Below the pieces are notes generated by a model. It had not been told where the DNA came from, searched no databases, and saw only the letters and a list, made by a program, of their open reading frames with translations. Source: Mycobacterium bohemicum DSM 44277 (lineage in GTDB: Bacteria > Actinomycetota > Actinomycetes > Mycobacteriales > Mycobacteriaceae). Taken from it: 64,000 bases of DNA. Location: NCBI RefSeq assembly GCF_001053185.1, contig NZ_CSTD01000004.1, positions 1-64,000 on the forward strand, written 5' to 3'. Shown here piece by piece: positions 1 to 12,477 of this stretch. Every line of letters starts with the position of its first letter. Within the stretch, counting starts at the first letter, position 1. The position numbers were made by a program, and so were the translations under genes.

Positions 1-770
1 TCCCAGCGGTCACCCGACCCCGGGGCCCCGGCGCCGCCCGGCCCCGCGGACCACTGCCGCCCGGCCTCCTGCTTGGCGGCCTCGAGCCTGGCTTCGGCCT
101 CGTCGCGCTGGGCGGCCAGCGCGGTGATCTGTTCGCGCTGGTCCTCGAACTTGTGCTTGGAGTTCGTCAGCGCCTCGACCGCGGCGTCCTGGCTGGCCTT
201 GGCGTCGGCGGCGGCCTTGTCGGCCTTCTGCTTGGCCAGCCGAGCCGCCGATTCTTTGTTCACCTGCTCGGTGCGGGCGCGCTGCAGCTTGGTGAGCACG
301 GCCTGCGAGCTGGCCGCCAGGCTTTGCGACGCGGCCTGGGTGGCGATGATGTCCTCCGGGCTGCTCGCGGTCAGGTAGCTACCGGACGGCCCGTTCATGT
401 AGGTCGCCGCGGCGAACGTGTCGAAACGCTTTTGCGCGGCGGCGATGGCCGCGTTGGCGTCTTTGACCGCCTGCTGGTCGGCCTCCAGGTCGTGTTCGGC
501 GGCGGCGACGTTGTCGCGTGAGGTCTCCACGTCGACCAGGGCCTTGTTCACGCTTTCCTGCTCGGTCTGGATTTCGGCGCTCAGGTCCTGCAGGCGCTGG
601 TTTGCCTTGGCGACGTCGGCGATCAGGGCGGCGATGCCGTCGGCGGAGGCATCGCCGTGGGCCAGCTCGGGCGTCCAGACGAGCATGGCCACGCTGATGA
701 TCGACGGGACAACAGGCCGGACCAGCCTCGCGACCGGTCGCGCGGAAGAGCCCCTGCGTGCGCGTCTCAT
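1..770 (-). CDS. ripA: Peptidoglycan endopeptidase RipA, N-terminal part (runs off the left edge)
   Basis: The visible 256 residues are the N-terminal part of RipA, the secreted D,L-endopeptidase that splits peptidoglycan at the septum during cell separation. They begin with an arginine-rich start (MRRARRGSS) and a hydrophobic signal segment ending near LAHG at residues 36-39. A long Ala/Lys/Gln-rich coiled coil follows at about residues 45-230 and contains the family landmarks AATYMNGPS and ESAARLAKQKADKAAADAKA. The catalytic NlpC/P60 domain lies outside the window. The ATG at 770 was chosen because it gives the arginine-rich start and signal peptide of the family. The gene diverges from a membrane-protein gene and acn on its 5' side, and an MtrA-like direct repeat lies about 160 bases upstream. 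Confidence 0.93.
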   Translation of the reverse strand, partial: MRRARRGSSARPVARLVRPVVPSIISVAMLVWTPELAHGDASADGIAALIADVAKANQRLQDLSAEIQTEQESVNKALVDVETSRDNVAAAEHDLEADQQAVKDANAAIAAAQKRFDTFAAATYMNGPSGSYLTASSPEDIIATQAASQSLAASSQAVLTKLQRARTEQVNKESAARLAKQKADKAAADAKASQDAAVEALTNSKHKFEDQREQITALAAQRDEAEARLEAAKQEAGRQWSAGPGGAGAPGSGDRW

Positions 771-925
771 TCGACTCAGCTCTCCCTATGGCTCCACGCG
801 GACGGCGGCGCCAGCCACATTGCTCTCCGTGGCGCCAAAGACAACATCAGCATCATTTGCACCGTACGTCACAGAAGTCGCCATGCAAGCGCCCACAGAA
901 AACTGCACTCTGTACGTGCGTTTAA

Positions 926-943
926 TGTGACCGAACAGTGACC
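926..943 (-). promoter_or_regulatory. MtrA-like direct repeat upstream of ripA
   Basis: Read on the minus strand, GGTCACTGTTCGGTCACA holds two GTCAC copies starting 11 bases apart, one helical turn. The response regulator MtrA is known to bind paired GTCAC-type repeats and to control ripA. The site is the only such pair seen between ripA and the gene behind it. Assignment to MtrA is inference from motif and position. Confidence 0.5.
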
Positions 944-1010
944 TGTGGGGTTTGCCGCAAACTTGATCGGCCGGTTGCCCGACGGGGGCCCACGAGGCGG
1001 ACGAGCGTGG

Positions 1011-1559
1011 TTAGGCGGTGTTGCTGGGCGTTGCCATCTGCGTTTCGGCGGCGTTCGCCGACGTTGCTGAGCGCCTCGCGCGCAGCTGCAGCAGCCGAAC
1101 GCCGGCGGCCGCCGCCAGCACGGCGATCAGCAAAAAAATCGTCAGCCCCGTCCACGGGAATTCGCGGCCCTCCAGCTCATTGACAAAATGCTGCGCGGAG
1201 ACCACGGGGTTGCCGGTCTTGGCAATGTCCTCGCCGGCCTCGAGCGTCACGCGCGGGAACTGGGTGCTGTAGGTCCCGACGAAGCTCGGGCTCAGGGTCA
1301 GCACGGTCGCGTCGTGGTAGTCCGCGCCGACGACCGTGGAGATGTCGCGCAGCGGGGTGTCGCTCGGGGGGTTGTGGTCGAGCAGCACGATCTTGAGGTT
1401 GATGCCGTGGGCGTGCGCCTGGTTGACCACGTCGAGCAGTCCGGGCATTTCGTTCGGCGGCGCGCTGACGCCGGCCGCGGTGACCTGGGCCTTGATCGCG
1501 GCCATGTCGACGTCTTGCGGAATGTAGAGCGGTACGACGAGGGAGTCGTGCCCGGTCAT
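1011..1559 (-). CDS. Conserved mycobacterial membrane protein (Rv1476-like)
   Basis: This 182-residue protein has a soluble N-terminal domain of about 140 residues and one membrane helix near residues 142-162 (WTGLTIFLLIAVLAAAAGV), followed by a short basic tail. It matches the conserved mycobacterial protein next to ripA and acn in M. tuberculosis (Rv1476; probably the DUF6676 family). Its biochemical role is unknown. The ATG at 1559 follows a strong ribosome-binding site (GGAGGG) seven bases upstream. It lies between ripA and the divergent acn, so a link to cell-envelope growth is plausible but not shown. Confidence 0.8.
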   Translation of the reverse strand: MTGHDSLVVPLYIPQDVDMAAIKAQVTAAGVSAPPNEMPGLLDVVNQAHAHGINLKIVLLDHNPPSDTPLRDISTVVGADYHDATVLTLSPSFVGTYSTQFPRVTLEAGEDIAKTGNPVVSAQHFVNELEGREFPWTGLTIFLLIAVLAAAAGVRLLQLRARRSATSANAAETQMATPSNTA

Positions 1560-1620
1560 GATGTCCCTCCTGCGGTAGTGCTGAGAGGCACGCTACGCGA
1601 GTCACCCCGCGCCTCGGTCC

Positions 1621-1680
1621 GCGACACTTGCACCACGCACACGACACGCCGAACCGCGTGTGCCTGGTGCACGTCTCGCG
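1621..1680. repeat. 60-bp palindromic intergenic repeat, copy A
   Basis: The outer 23 bases on each side (starting GCGACACTTGCACCACGCAC on the left) form an inverted repeat with about three mismatches around a short central segment. A second copy, about 85% identical, lies at 23017-23076. This copy sits between the Rv1476-like gene and acn, upstream of the acn operator. It could be a small non-autonomous mobile element or an RNA hairpin; no coding role is visible. Confidence 0.7.
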
Positions 1681-1748
1681 AGCGCCCGGGCCTTTAAACG
1701 CCGGCCGCATCGGACAAGAGTGGGTGTTACGGGCGGCCCCCCGTAATG

Positions 1749-1764
1749 CAGGACAAGCGTACTG
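1749..1764 (+). promoter_or_regulatory. AcnR-type operator in the acn promoter
   Basis: CAGGACAAGCGTACTG fits, at every specified base, the palindromic consensus CAGNACnnncGTACTG. As I recall it, that consensus was described for the TetR-family repressor AcnR upstream of aconitase genes in corynebacteria and mycobacteria. A TANNNT hexamer (TACTGT, 1760-1765) overlaps the right half-site, so bound repressor would cover the -10 region. The site is 75 bases before the acn start, and the candidate regulator is encoded directly downstream of acn. Confidence 0.75.
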
Positions 1765-1838
1765 TTAAAGTTGGCTCGCTACTTTGAAGCGCCGCCGACA
1801 CGGCCCGTCGGTGAAAGAACTAAATCCAGGGAGTTGAT

Positions 1839-4673
<2,835 letters not shown>

Positions 4674-4684
4674 TCCGGCCTCCG

Positions 4685-5244
4685 GTGCCCAAGGTCAGCC
4701 AGGACCATCTGGCGGCTCGCCGCCGTCAGATCCTGGACGGTGCCCGCCGGTGCTTCGCCGAATACGGTTACGAGAAGGCGACGGTGCGACGGCTGGAACA
4801 GGCGATCGGGATGTCGCGCGGGGCGATTTTCCACCACTTCCGCGACAAGGACGCCCTGTTCTTCGCCCTCGCGCACGAAGACGCCGAGCGGATGGCCGAC
4901 GTGGCGTCGCGGGAGGGCCTCATCCAGGTGATGCGCGACTTGCTCGCCGCGCCCGACCAGTTCGACTGGCTCGCAACGCGATTGGAGATCGCGCGCAAAC
5001 TGCGCAACGACCCGGCGTTCAGCCGCGGATGGGCGGAGCGCTCCGCCGAGCTGGCGGCCGCGACCACCGATCGGCTGCGCCGGCAGAAGGCGGCGCAGCG
5101 GGTGCGCGACGACGTCCCCGGCGACGTGCTGCAGTGCTACCTGGAGCTGGTGCTCGACGGGCTGGTGGCCCGGCTGGCCTCGGGCGAGGACCCCAAGCGG
5201 CTGGCCGCCGTCCTGGATCTGGTGGAGAACTCGGTGCGCCGCAA

Positions 5245-5248
<4 letters not shown>
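4685..5248 (+). CDS. acnR: TetR-family regulator, AcnR-like repressor of aconitase
   Basis: This is a TetR-family DNA-binding protein of 187 residues. Its N-terminal helix-turn-helix (about residues 10-55) contains ILDGARRCFAEYGYEKAT and GMSRGAIFHHFRDKDALF, the canonical TetR pattern. The rest is a helical ligand-binding and dimerisation domain. It starts with GTG 11 bases after acn and is probably co-transcribed with it. The same acn-regulator pair occurs in corynebacteria, where AcnR represses acn, and a matching operator is present upstream of acn here. Its last four bases overlap the end of the convergent ABC-F gene. The effector is not evident from the sequence. Confidence 0.88.
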
Positions 5249-6873
<1,625 letters not shown>

Positions 6874-6892
6874 GATCGCTCCCTTGGTTGAG

Positions 6893-7702
6893 TTACTTGT
6901 CGTCGGTGAACACCGCGGGTCGGCGCTCTTTGCGCGCGGCGACCGCTTCTTCGAAGTTGCCGGTGAGAAGGCGGACGAACAGCTGTCCCAGGCCCTCGGC
7001 TTGCATGTGCGCTTCCAGGCTACCCGCGTCGAGCCCGCTCCACAGTGTGCGCTTGGTCAACTCGGTGCCCGGCCGGGAAAAGGCCGCGATCCGGGCGGCG
7101 ATCCCGTAGCAGGCCTCCAGCAGCTCCCCGTCGGGCACCTGGGACGACACCAGGCCGATCCGCTCGGCTTCCTCGGCGGTGACGTCGCGCCCGGTGAGCA
7201 TGATCTCCGACGCGCGCGACGACCCGATGGCCCGCGGCAGCAGGTAGCTCAGCCCGAGCTCGCTGGCCGTCAACCCGTTGTTGATCCCGGCGGCCCGGAA
7301 ATAGGCGCTGCTCGCGGCCACCCGGATGTCGCAGGCCAGGGCCAGGCACAGCCCGCCGCCGATGGCAGGGCCGTTCACCGCGGCGATCACCGGCTGGTGC
7401 AACCGGCGCAGCGCCAGGATGACGTCGTCGAGCACCTCCATGGAGCGCAGGGCATAGGTGGGACGGGTCAGCCCGTCGACGTTGGGCACCGAGCCGGCGG
7501 ACTTGTGGTCGGCGCCCGAGGAGAACCCCCGGCCCGCACCGGTCAGCACGACCACCCGAACGGAGTTGTCGTAGGTCACCTCGTCCAGGGCTTCCTTGAG
7601 TGGAACCATGACGTCGAAGGCCATGGAGTTCATCCGCTCCGGCCGGTTCAGGGTGATCAGCGCGACTCCGGGCCGCGGGTGCTCTAGCAGTACCAGGCTC
7701 AC
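6893..7702 (-). CDS. echA12: Enoyl-CoA hydratase/isomerase family protein (EchA12-like)
   Basis: This 269-residue crotonase-fold protein probably acts on an acyl-CoA in fatty-acid or related CoA-ester metabolism. Crotonase landmarks are TLNRPERMNSM near the N terminus, the first oxyanion-hole segment GFSSGADHKS at about residues 60-68 and the second, GPAIGGGLCLALACDI, at about 109-124. A second-half ELGLSYLLPR motif follows. The position between a thioredoxin gene and an ABC-F gene is the same as that of echA12 in M. tuberculosis. Its physiological substrate cannot be read from sequence. It leads the short mRNA that includes the ABC-F gene. Confidence 0.9.
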   Translation of the reverse strand: MSLVLLEHPRPGVALITLNRPERMNSMAFDVMVPLKEALDEVTYDNSVRVVVLTGAGRGFSSGADHKSAGSVPNVDGLTRPTYALRSMEVLDDVILALRRLHQPVIAAVNGPAIGGGLCLALACDIRVAASSAYFRAAGINNGLTASELGLSYLLPRAIGSSRASEIMLTGRDVTAEEAERIGLVSSQVPDGELLEACYGIAARIAAFSRPGTELTKRTLWSGLDAGSLEAHMQAEGLGQLFVRLLTGNFEEAVAARKERRPAVFTDDK

Positions 7703-7738
7703 CCGTGAACGGTAGCGTGCAGCGCCGCGGCAAGCGTG

Positions 7739-8098
7739 TCAGGCCTGGTCGGACTGCTCCTGAACGGCGGCGTCGACGTCGAAGGCCCGGACCTGCTGCA
7801 CGAGGTCCTCCAGCGCCGCGGGCGGCAGGGCCCCGGCCTGGTTGAAAAGCAGCTTGCCCTTCTTGAAGGCCATGAGCGTGGGAATGGACCGGATCTGGGC
7901 GGCCGCCGCAAGCTGTTGTTCGGCTTCGGTGTCGACCTTGGCGTGGACGATGTCGGGGTGTTTCTCCGACGACGCCTGAAAGGTCGGCCCGAACTGCCGG
8001 CACGGGCCGCACCACGATGCCCAGAAGTCGACGAGCACGATGTCGTTGCCCTCGATGGTCTCGTTGAACTTCTCTGCGGTGAGATCGACTGTTGTCAC
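7739..8098 (-). CDS. Thioredoxin (TrxB1-like)
   Basis: This is a single-domain thioredoxin of 119 residues with the active site FWASWCGPC (redox cysteines 30 and 33) and the cis-proline loop RSIPT. It reduces protein disulfides in the cytoplasm with electrons from thioredoxin reductase. An open frame continues 48 codons upstream with a Pro/Gly-rich sequence unlike any thioredoxin. I therefore chose the GTG at 8098, which gives the start VTTVDLTAEKF and the family length. No strong ribosome-binding site is seen. The M. tuberculosis neighbours trxA and ctpD are absent, so fadE15 is now the divergent neighbour. Confidence 0.9.
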   Translation of the reverse strand: MTTVDLTAEKFNETIEGNDIVLVDFWASWCGPCRQFGPTFQASSEKHPDIVHAKVDTEAEQQLAAAAQIRSIPTLMAFKKGKLLFNQAGALPPAALEDLVQQVRAFDVDAAVQEQSDQA

Positions 8099-8327
8099 AT
8101 TTGCCGTAACGCGGCAGCCGGTCCTGGTGTTCCCGGAAACCGGGCCGGCGCCTCCACCATAGGGATTGCTGATCGGAGACTTCGGTGCCCGAGGCATCAG
8201 CCCCGACGGCATGGGGCCGGCGGGCTGCTCTTCGGCGCGCACGGGTAGCCGCGCCTACTTACGGTTGCGTACGTTTTCTCCCCTCCGACACACTTAGCAC
8301 CGATGAGCCTGAGTGGAGGGAATCGCG

Positions 8328-10157
8328 TTGGGCCACTACATCGCTAACGTTCGCGATCTCGAGTTCAACCTGTTCGAGGTGCTCGACCTCGGCGCGGTTC
8401 TGGGCACCGGGCGCTTCGGCGACCTCGACGAGGACACGGTCCGCACGATCCTGGCCGAGGCCGCCCGGCTGGCCGAAGGCCCGGTCGCGGAGACCTTCGC
8501 GTTCGCGGACCGCCATCCCCCGGAGTTCGACCCGGCGACCCACAAAGTCAGCATCCCACCCGAGTTGGCCAAGACCGTCGAGGCCATCAAAGAGGCCGGG
8601 TGGTGGCGCCTCGGCCTGGCCGAAGAGCTCGGCGGCATGCCCGCGCCGCCGCCGCTGGCCTGGGCGGTGAACGAAATCATCTGGTGCGCAAACCCTTCCG
8701 CCAGCTTCTTGAACTTCGGCCCCTACATGGCCCACGCGCTGTACCAGGTGGCCAACGAAGAGCAGCGCCGGTGGGCGGTGGAGGGCGTGGAGCGCGGGTG
8801 GCAGGCCACGATGGTGCTCACCGAACCCGATGCCGGCTCCGACGTGGGCGCGGGCCGCACCAAGGCCATCGAACAGCCCGACGGCACCTGGCATATCGAG
8901 GGCGTCAAACGGTTCATCTCCGGCGGCGACGTCGGCGACACCGCCGAGAACATCTTCCATCTGGTGCTGGCCCGACCGGAGGGCGCCGGCCCCGGCACCA
9001 AGGGGCTGAGCCTGTTCTACGTCCCCGAGTATCTCTTCGATCCGGACACGTTCGAACTCGGGGCCCGCAACGGGGTTTTCGTCACCGGGGTGGAGCACAA
9101 GATGGGCCTCAAGTCTTCGCCGACGTGCGAATTGACCTTGGGCGCAACGGATGTCCCCGCCGTCGGTTACCTGGTCGGGGGCGTGCACAACGGCATCGCG
9201 CAGATGTTCACGGTGATCGAGCAGGCGCGCATGACGATCGGCGTCAAGGCCGCGGGCACGCTGTCGACGGGCTACCTCAACGCGCTGGCCTTCGCCAAGG
9301 AGCGGGTGCAGGGCGCCGACCTGACCCAGATGGCGGACAAGACCGCGCCGCGGGTCACGATCATGCACCACCCCGATGTGCGTCGCAGCCTGATGACCCA
9401 GAAGGCGTACGCCGAGGGGCTGCGGGCCCTCTACATGTACGCCGCCGCACATCAAGACGACGCTGTCGCGCAACGGGTTTCGGGCGCGGACGCGGACATG
9501 GCGCATCGCGTCGACGATCTGCTGCTGCCGATCGTCAAGGGCGCGAGCTCGGAGCGCGCCTACGAGGTGCTGACCGAGTCGCTGCAGACCTTGGGCGGCT
9601 CGGGGTTCCTGATGGACTATCCCATCGAGCAATACATCCGCGACTCCAAGATCGACTCGCTGTACGAGGGCACCACCGCCATCCAGGCGCTGGACTTCTT
9701 CTTCCGCAAGATCGTTCGCGACCGCGGGCAGGCGCTGCGGTTCCTGACCGACCAGATCAGCCACACCATCGACACCTCCGACGAGGCGCTGAAGCCGCAA
9801 GCGATGGCGGTTCAGGCCGCGCTGGACGACGTCGCGGGGATGACCGCCGCCCTCACCGGATACCTCATGTCGGCCGGCCAGCACCCCACCGAGATCTACA
9901 AGGTGGGCCTGGCGTCGGTGCGCTACCTGCTTGCCGTGGGCGACCTGCTCATCGGGTGGCGACTGTTGGCGCAGGCCGGCGTCGCGCACGCGGCGCTCGC
10001 CGCGTCCCCCTCCGGCGCCGACGAGCCCTTCTACCGGGGCAAGATCGCGACGGCGGCGTTCTTCGCCAAGAACATGCTGCCGAAACTGAGCCCGCTGCGC
10101 TCGGTGATCGAGTCGATCGACGGCGACATCATGCGCGTGCCCGAAGACGCCTTCTGA
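8328..10157 (+). CDS. fadE15: Acyl-CoA dehydrogenase (FadE15-like)
   Basis: This long-form acyl-CoA dehydrogenase of 609 residues catalyses FAD-dependent alpha,beta-desaturation of an acyl-CoA in beta-oxidation. Family marks are [37 protein letters not shown] and the C-terminal [21 protein letters not shown], followed by [13 protein letters not shown]. The extended N and C termini are typical of the FadE5/FadE15 branch. The TTG at 8328 was chosen because GGAGGG lies seven bases before it and it gives the family start [13 protein letters not shown] 15 bases earlier overlaps that ribosome-binding site. The 229-base gap before it is a divergent promoter region shared with the thioredoxin gene. 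Confidence 0.94.
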   Translation: MGHYIANVRDLEFNLFEVLDLGAVLGTGRFGDLDEDTVRTILAEAARLAEGPVAETFAFADRHPPEFDPATHKVSIPPELAKTVEAIKEAGWWRLGLAEELGGMPAPPPLAWAVNEIIWCANPSASFLNFGPYMAHALYQVANEEQRRWAVEGVERGWQATMVLTEPDAGSDVGAGRTKAIEQPDGTWHIEGVKRFISGGDVGDTAENIFHLVLARPEGAGPGTKGLSLFYVPEYLFDPDTFELGARNGVFVTGVEHKMGLKSSPTCELTLGATDVPAVGYLVGGVHNGIAQMFTVIEQARMTIGVKAAGTLSTGYLNALAFAKERVQGADLTQMADKTAPRVTIMHHPDVRRSLMTQKAYAEGLRALYMYAAAHQDDAVAQRVSGADADMAHRVDDLLLPIVKGASSERAYEVLTESLQTLGGSGFLMDYPIEQYIRDSKIDSLYEGTTAIQALDFFFRKIVRDRGQALRFLTDQISHTIDTSDEALKPQAMAVQAALDDVAGMTAALTGYLMSAGQHPTEIYKVGLASVRYLLAVGDLLIGWRLLAQAGVAHAALAASPSGADEPFYRGKIATAAFFAKNMLPKLSPLRSVIESIDGDIMRVPEDAF

Positions 10158-10250
10158 CCGATCGCATCACACAGCCCCCGCACAGCTGCGTCGGGTAAAC
10201 CTTTCCCTGGTTCACACTCACTGGTTCGATTCACGATCGGGGGACATGCA

Positions 10251-11039
10251 TTGATCACTGCCAGCAGGCCCGGGCTCACCCGGTTCGCCATTCTCGCCGT
10301 CACGGGAGCCACCGCGCTGTCGGTCGCCGCGTGCGGCTCGTCGAACAAGTCGGCCCCGACGTCCACCTCGACTTCCACGTCCACGGTGACCTCGACGACC
10401 ACGTCGCCGGCACCGGCCCAGGGCGAGGCCAAGGTGAGCGGACTGATCGCCTCGGTGGCCGGCAACTCCATCCAGGTCACCAAGGAAGACAAGACCAACG
10501 CGACGGTGAACTTCACCTCCACGACGAAGGTCACCGAGGTCATGCCGGCCACGCTGAGCGATGTCACCACGGGCAGCTGCGTGACGGTGCGGCCCACGAA
10601 GGCCGAAGCCCCGGCCGGTCAGCCGGTCACCGCGGCGTCGGTGCGGGTCAGCCCGTCGGTCAACGGCACCTGCCCGCAGCCGAAGGCGGGGCCGGGCGCG
10701 AACACCACGTCGCCGTCGCCGTCGCCGGCACCCGAGCAGCCGAAGCCGGTGCGGGGCTCCGTCGCTTCGGTGAGCGGCAACACCGTCACCGTTGCGGGCA
10801 CCGACGCCAGCGGCAACACCACCCAGACGGCCGTGACGGTCGACGACAAGACCAAGTACTCGAAGCTGGCCACCGCCACGCCCGAGGCGATCACGCAGGG
10901 CAAGTGCGTGATGGCGCGCGGGACGATGGACGGCGGAACCCCGGACAAAGCCACGCTGCAGGCGACGGCGATCACCTTGCGGCAGGCCGTCGGCGGCACG
11001 TGCGGCGGCAAGCCGGGCCAGCCGGGTCCGGGACGCTGA
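10251..11039 (+). CDS. Putative lipoprotein with two DUF5666-type domains
   Basis: This 262-residue exported protein has a lipoprotein signal ending in LSVAAC, with Cys28 as the likely lipidated residue. A Thr/Ser-rich spacer (SKSAPTSTSTSTSTVTSTTT) comes next. Two beta-rich repeats of about 60-70 residues follow, each opening with V.G.(I/V)ASV.GN.(I/V).V and ending in a T.G.CV segment. They are separated by a Pro/Ser linker and look like DUF5666 repeats, whose function is unknown. The TTG start at 10251 has GGGGGA six bases before it; the nearby ATG at 10246 runs straight into a stop. A paralogue of nearly the same length lies at 12478, on the far side of a permease gene. Confidence 0.85.
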   Translation: MITASRPGLTRFAILAVTGATALSVAACGSSNKSAPTSTSTSTSTVTSTTTSPAPAQGEAKVSGLIASVAGNSIQVTKEDKTNATVNFTSTTKVTEVMPATLSDVTTGSCVTVRPTKAEAPAGQPVTAASVRVSPSVNGTCPQPKAGPGANTTSPSPSPAPEQPKPVRGSVASVSGNTVTVAGTDASGNTTQTAVTVDDKTKYSKLATATPEAITQGKCVMARGTMDGGTPDKATLQATAITLRQAVGGTCGGKPGQPGPGR

Positions 11040-11060
11040 TCGCGCGCCGGGTGTCCACGG

Positions 11061-12398
11061 TCAGCCGGCGTGGGGCTCGGGTCGGGGGGCGCTCGCCGCG
11101 GCCGGATCGAGCCTGAGGCGGCGGCCGCTGCGCCGTCGGTACGCGTACTCGACGACAAAGCTTCCCGCCAGGACCACCACCAGGGTGATCCACGTGCTGG
11201 GCGGGCCGGTGTAGACGCTGTATCCGAGGAGCAGCGCGAACAAGGCGAGGTTGAGCGTCACCGCGGTGACCAGAAGCCAGGGCTTGGCACCGGTCTCGCG
11301 CCAGACCCGCAGATGGCCGAGGCTGACCGTGCCGTAGACGATCAAGAAGGCCAGGCTGGCCATCTGCCCCACCGCCGCCAGCGGGAAGAACAGCACGAAG
11401 CCCGCGGTCAGCGCGGCCGCCCCGAACAGCCCGCCGGTTCCGCCGTGCCACACGCCGCGGGCGAAGCCGCGCGGCAGCTCCCCGGTCTTCGCGACCAGGA
11501 ACGCCAGGTTGGCGTCCCCGAACATGGTGGCGTTGACCCCCGACGCGGTGGCCAACAGCGCGGCCAGCCCGATGACGATGAAGCCGGCCCGTCCGAGGAC
11601 CTCGCGGCCGACCTCGGACAGCACGTGCCCGGAGGCGGCCTCGATGGCGGGCAGCGTCATCGTCATCACGACGACCGAACTGACCAGCAGGTACACCGCT
11701 ATCACGATGCCGAGCGCGCAGAACATCGCCCGCGGGAGTTCGGCTGCCGGGTCGCGCATTTCGCCGGCCGAGTTCGTCACGACGCCGAACCCCTCGTAAG
11801 TGACATAGAGCAAGCCGGCGGCGAACAGGACGCCGATGAAGGTGTGGTCGCCGTTGTGGGCGAAGCGCCCCACATCCGTTTTGGTGAGTCCGAAGCCGAC
11901 GAATGCGGCGAGTATCGCGACTTCGACGGCGACGACGAAGAATTCCGAGCGGCCCACGAACTTGCTGCCCACCAGGTTGACGAACACCACCGCGACGATC
12001 AGCGCGATCCCGATGGCCTTCTCCGACCAGTCGGGAATCTCCCAGGGCAGCAGGGCCCGCGCGTAACCGGCAAACCCGGCGGCGTAGAGCGCCATGGCGA
12101 TGATCCAGCCCAGGAACTGGAAGATGTTGAGGCCCCCGGCGATCAGGCCGTCGCCGAAGCAGCGGATCAGAAATTGGGCGGCGCCGCCGCGGCTGGGGTA
12201 CCGGGCGCCGAGCTTGGCGTAGGAGTACACGCTGAACACCGACACCACGCCGCCGATCAGGAAGGCGACCGGCAGCCACACGCCGGCCGTCGACGATGCC
12301 AGGCCCAGCAGCGTGTACAGCCCGGCGCCCATCATCCCGCCGACGCCGATGGCCGTGGCACTGGCGACGCTGATCATTGCCTTGGGCGTGGACTGCAT
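11061..12398 (-). CDS. APC-superfamily amino acid permease
   Basis: This 445-residue integral membrane protein has about 12 hydrophobic segments. Its N-terminal ATAIGVGGMMGAGLYTLLG matches the first unwound helix of the amino acid/polyamine/organocation transporters, where the substrate amine and carboxylate bind. A YEGFGVVTNSAGEMRDPAAELPRAM loop, typical of the family's helix 6-7 region, follows. The substrate cannot be predicted. The ATG at 12398 was chosen because it lies just before the first membrane helix; the open frame upstream is not membrane-like and crosses into the divergent gene. It lies between two DUF5666 genes on the other strand and ends 21 bases from the first. Confidence 0.85.
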   Translation of the reverse strand: MQSTPKAMISVASATAIGVGGMMGAGLYTLLGLASSTAGVWLPVAFLIGGVVSVFSVYSYAKLGARYPSRGGAAQFLIRCFGDGLIAGGLNIFQFLGWIIAMALYAAGFAGYARALLPWEIPDWSEKAIGIALIVAVVFVNLVGSKFVGRSEFFVVAVEVAILAAFVGFGLTKTDVGRFAHNGDHTFIGVLFAAGLLYVTYEGFGVVTNSAGEMRDPAAELPRAMFCALGIVIAVYLLVSSVVVMTMTLPAIEAASGHVLSEVGREVLGRAGFIVIGLAALLATASGVNATMFGDANLAFLVAKTGELPRGFARGVWHGGTGGLFGAAALTAGFVLFFPLAAVGQMASLAFLIVYGTVSLGHLRVWRETGAKPWLLVTAVTLNLALFALLLGYSVYTGPPSTWITLVVVLAGSFVVEYAYRRRSGRRLRLDPAAASAPRPEPHAG

Positions 12399-12477
12399 GC
12401 GGGACAAACTATCGCGGTGGCCCGGTGTCGGCAGGGTACAAGCGCCCGAGAATCGCGTCACAGAAGGTGGGAAACAT

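Noticed and set aside
8259..9989. A 576-codon frame antisense to fadE15
   Set aside because: It has only shadow composition and no recognisable motif, and fadE15 is clearly real.
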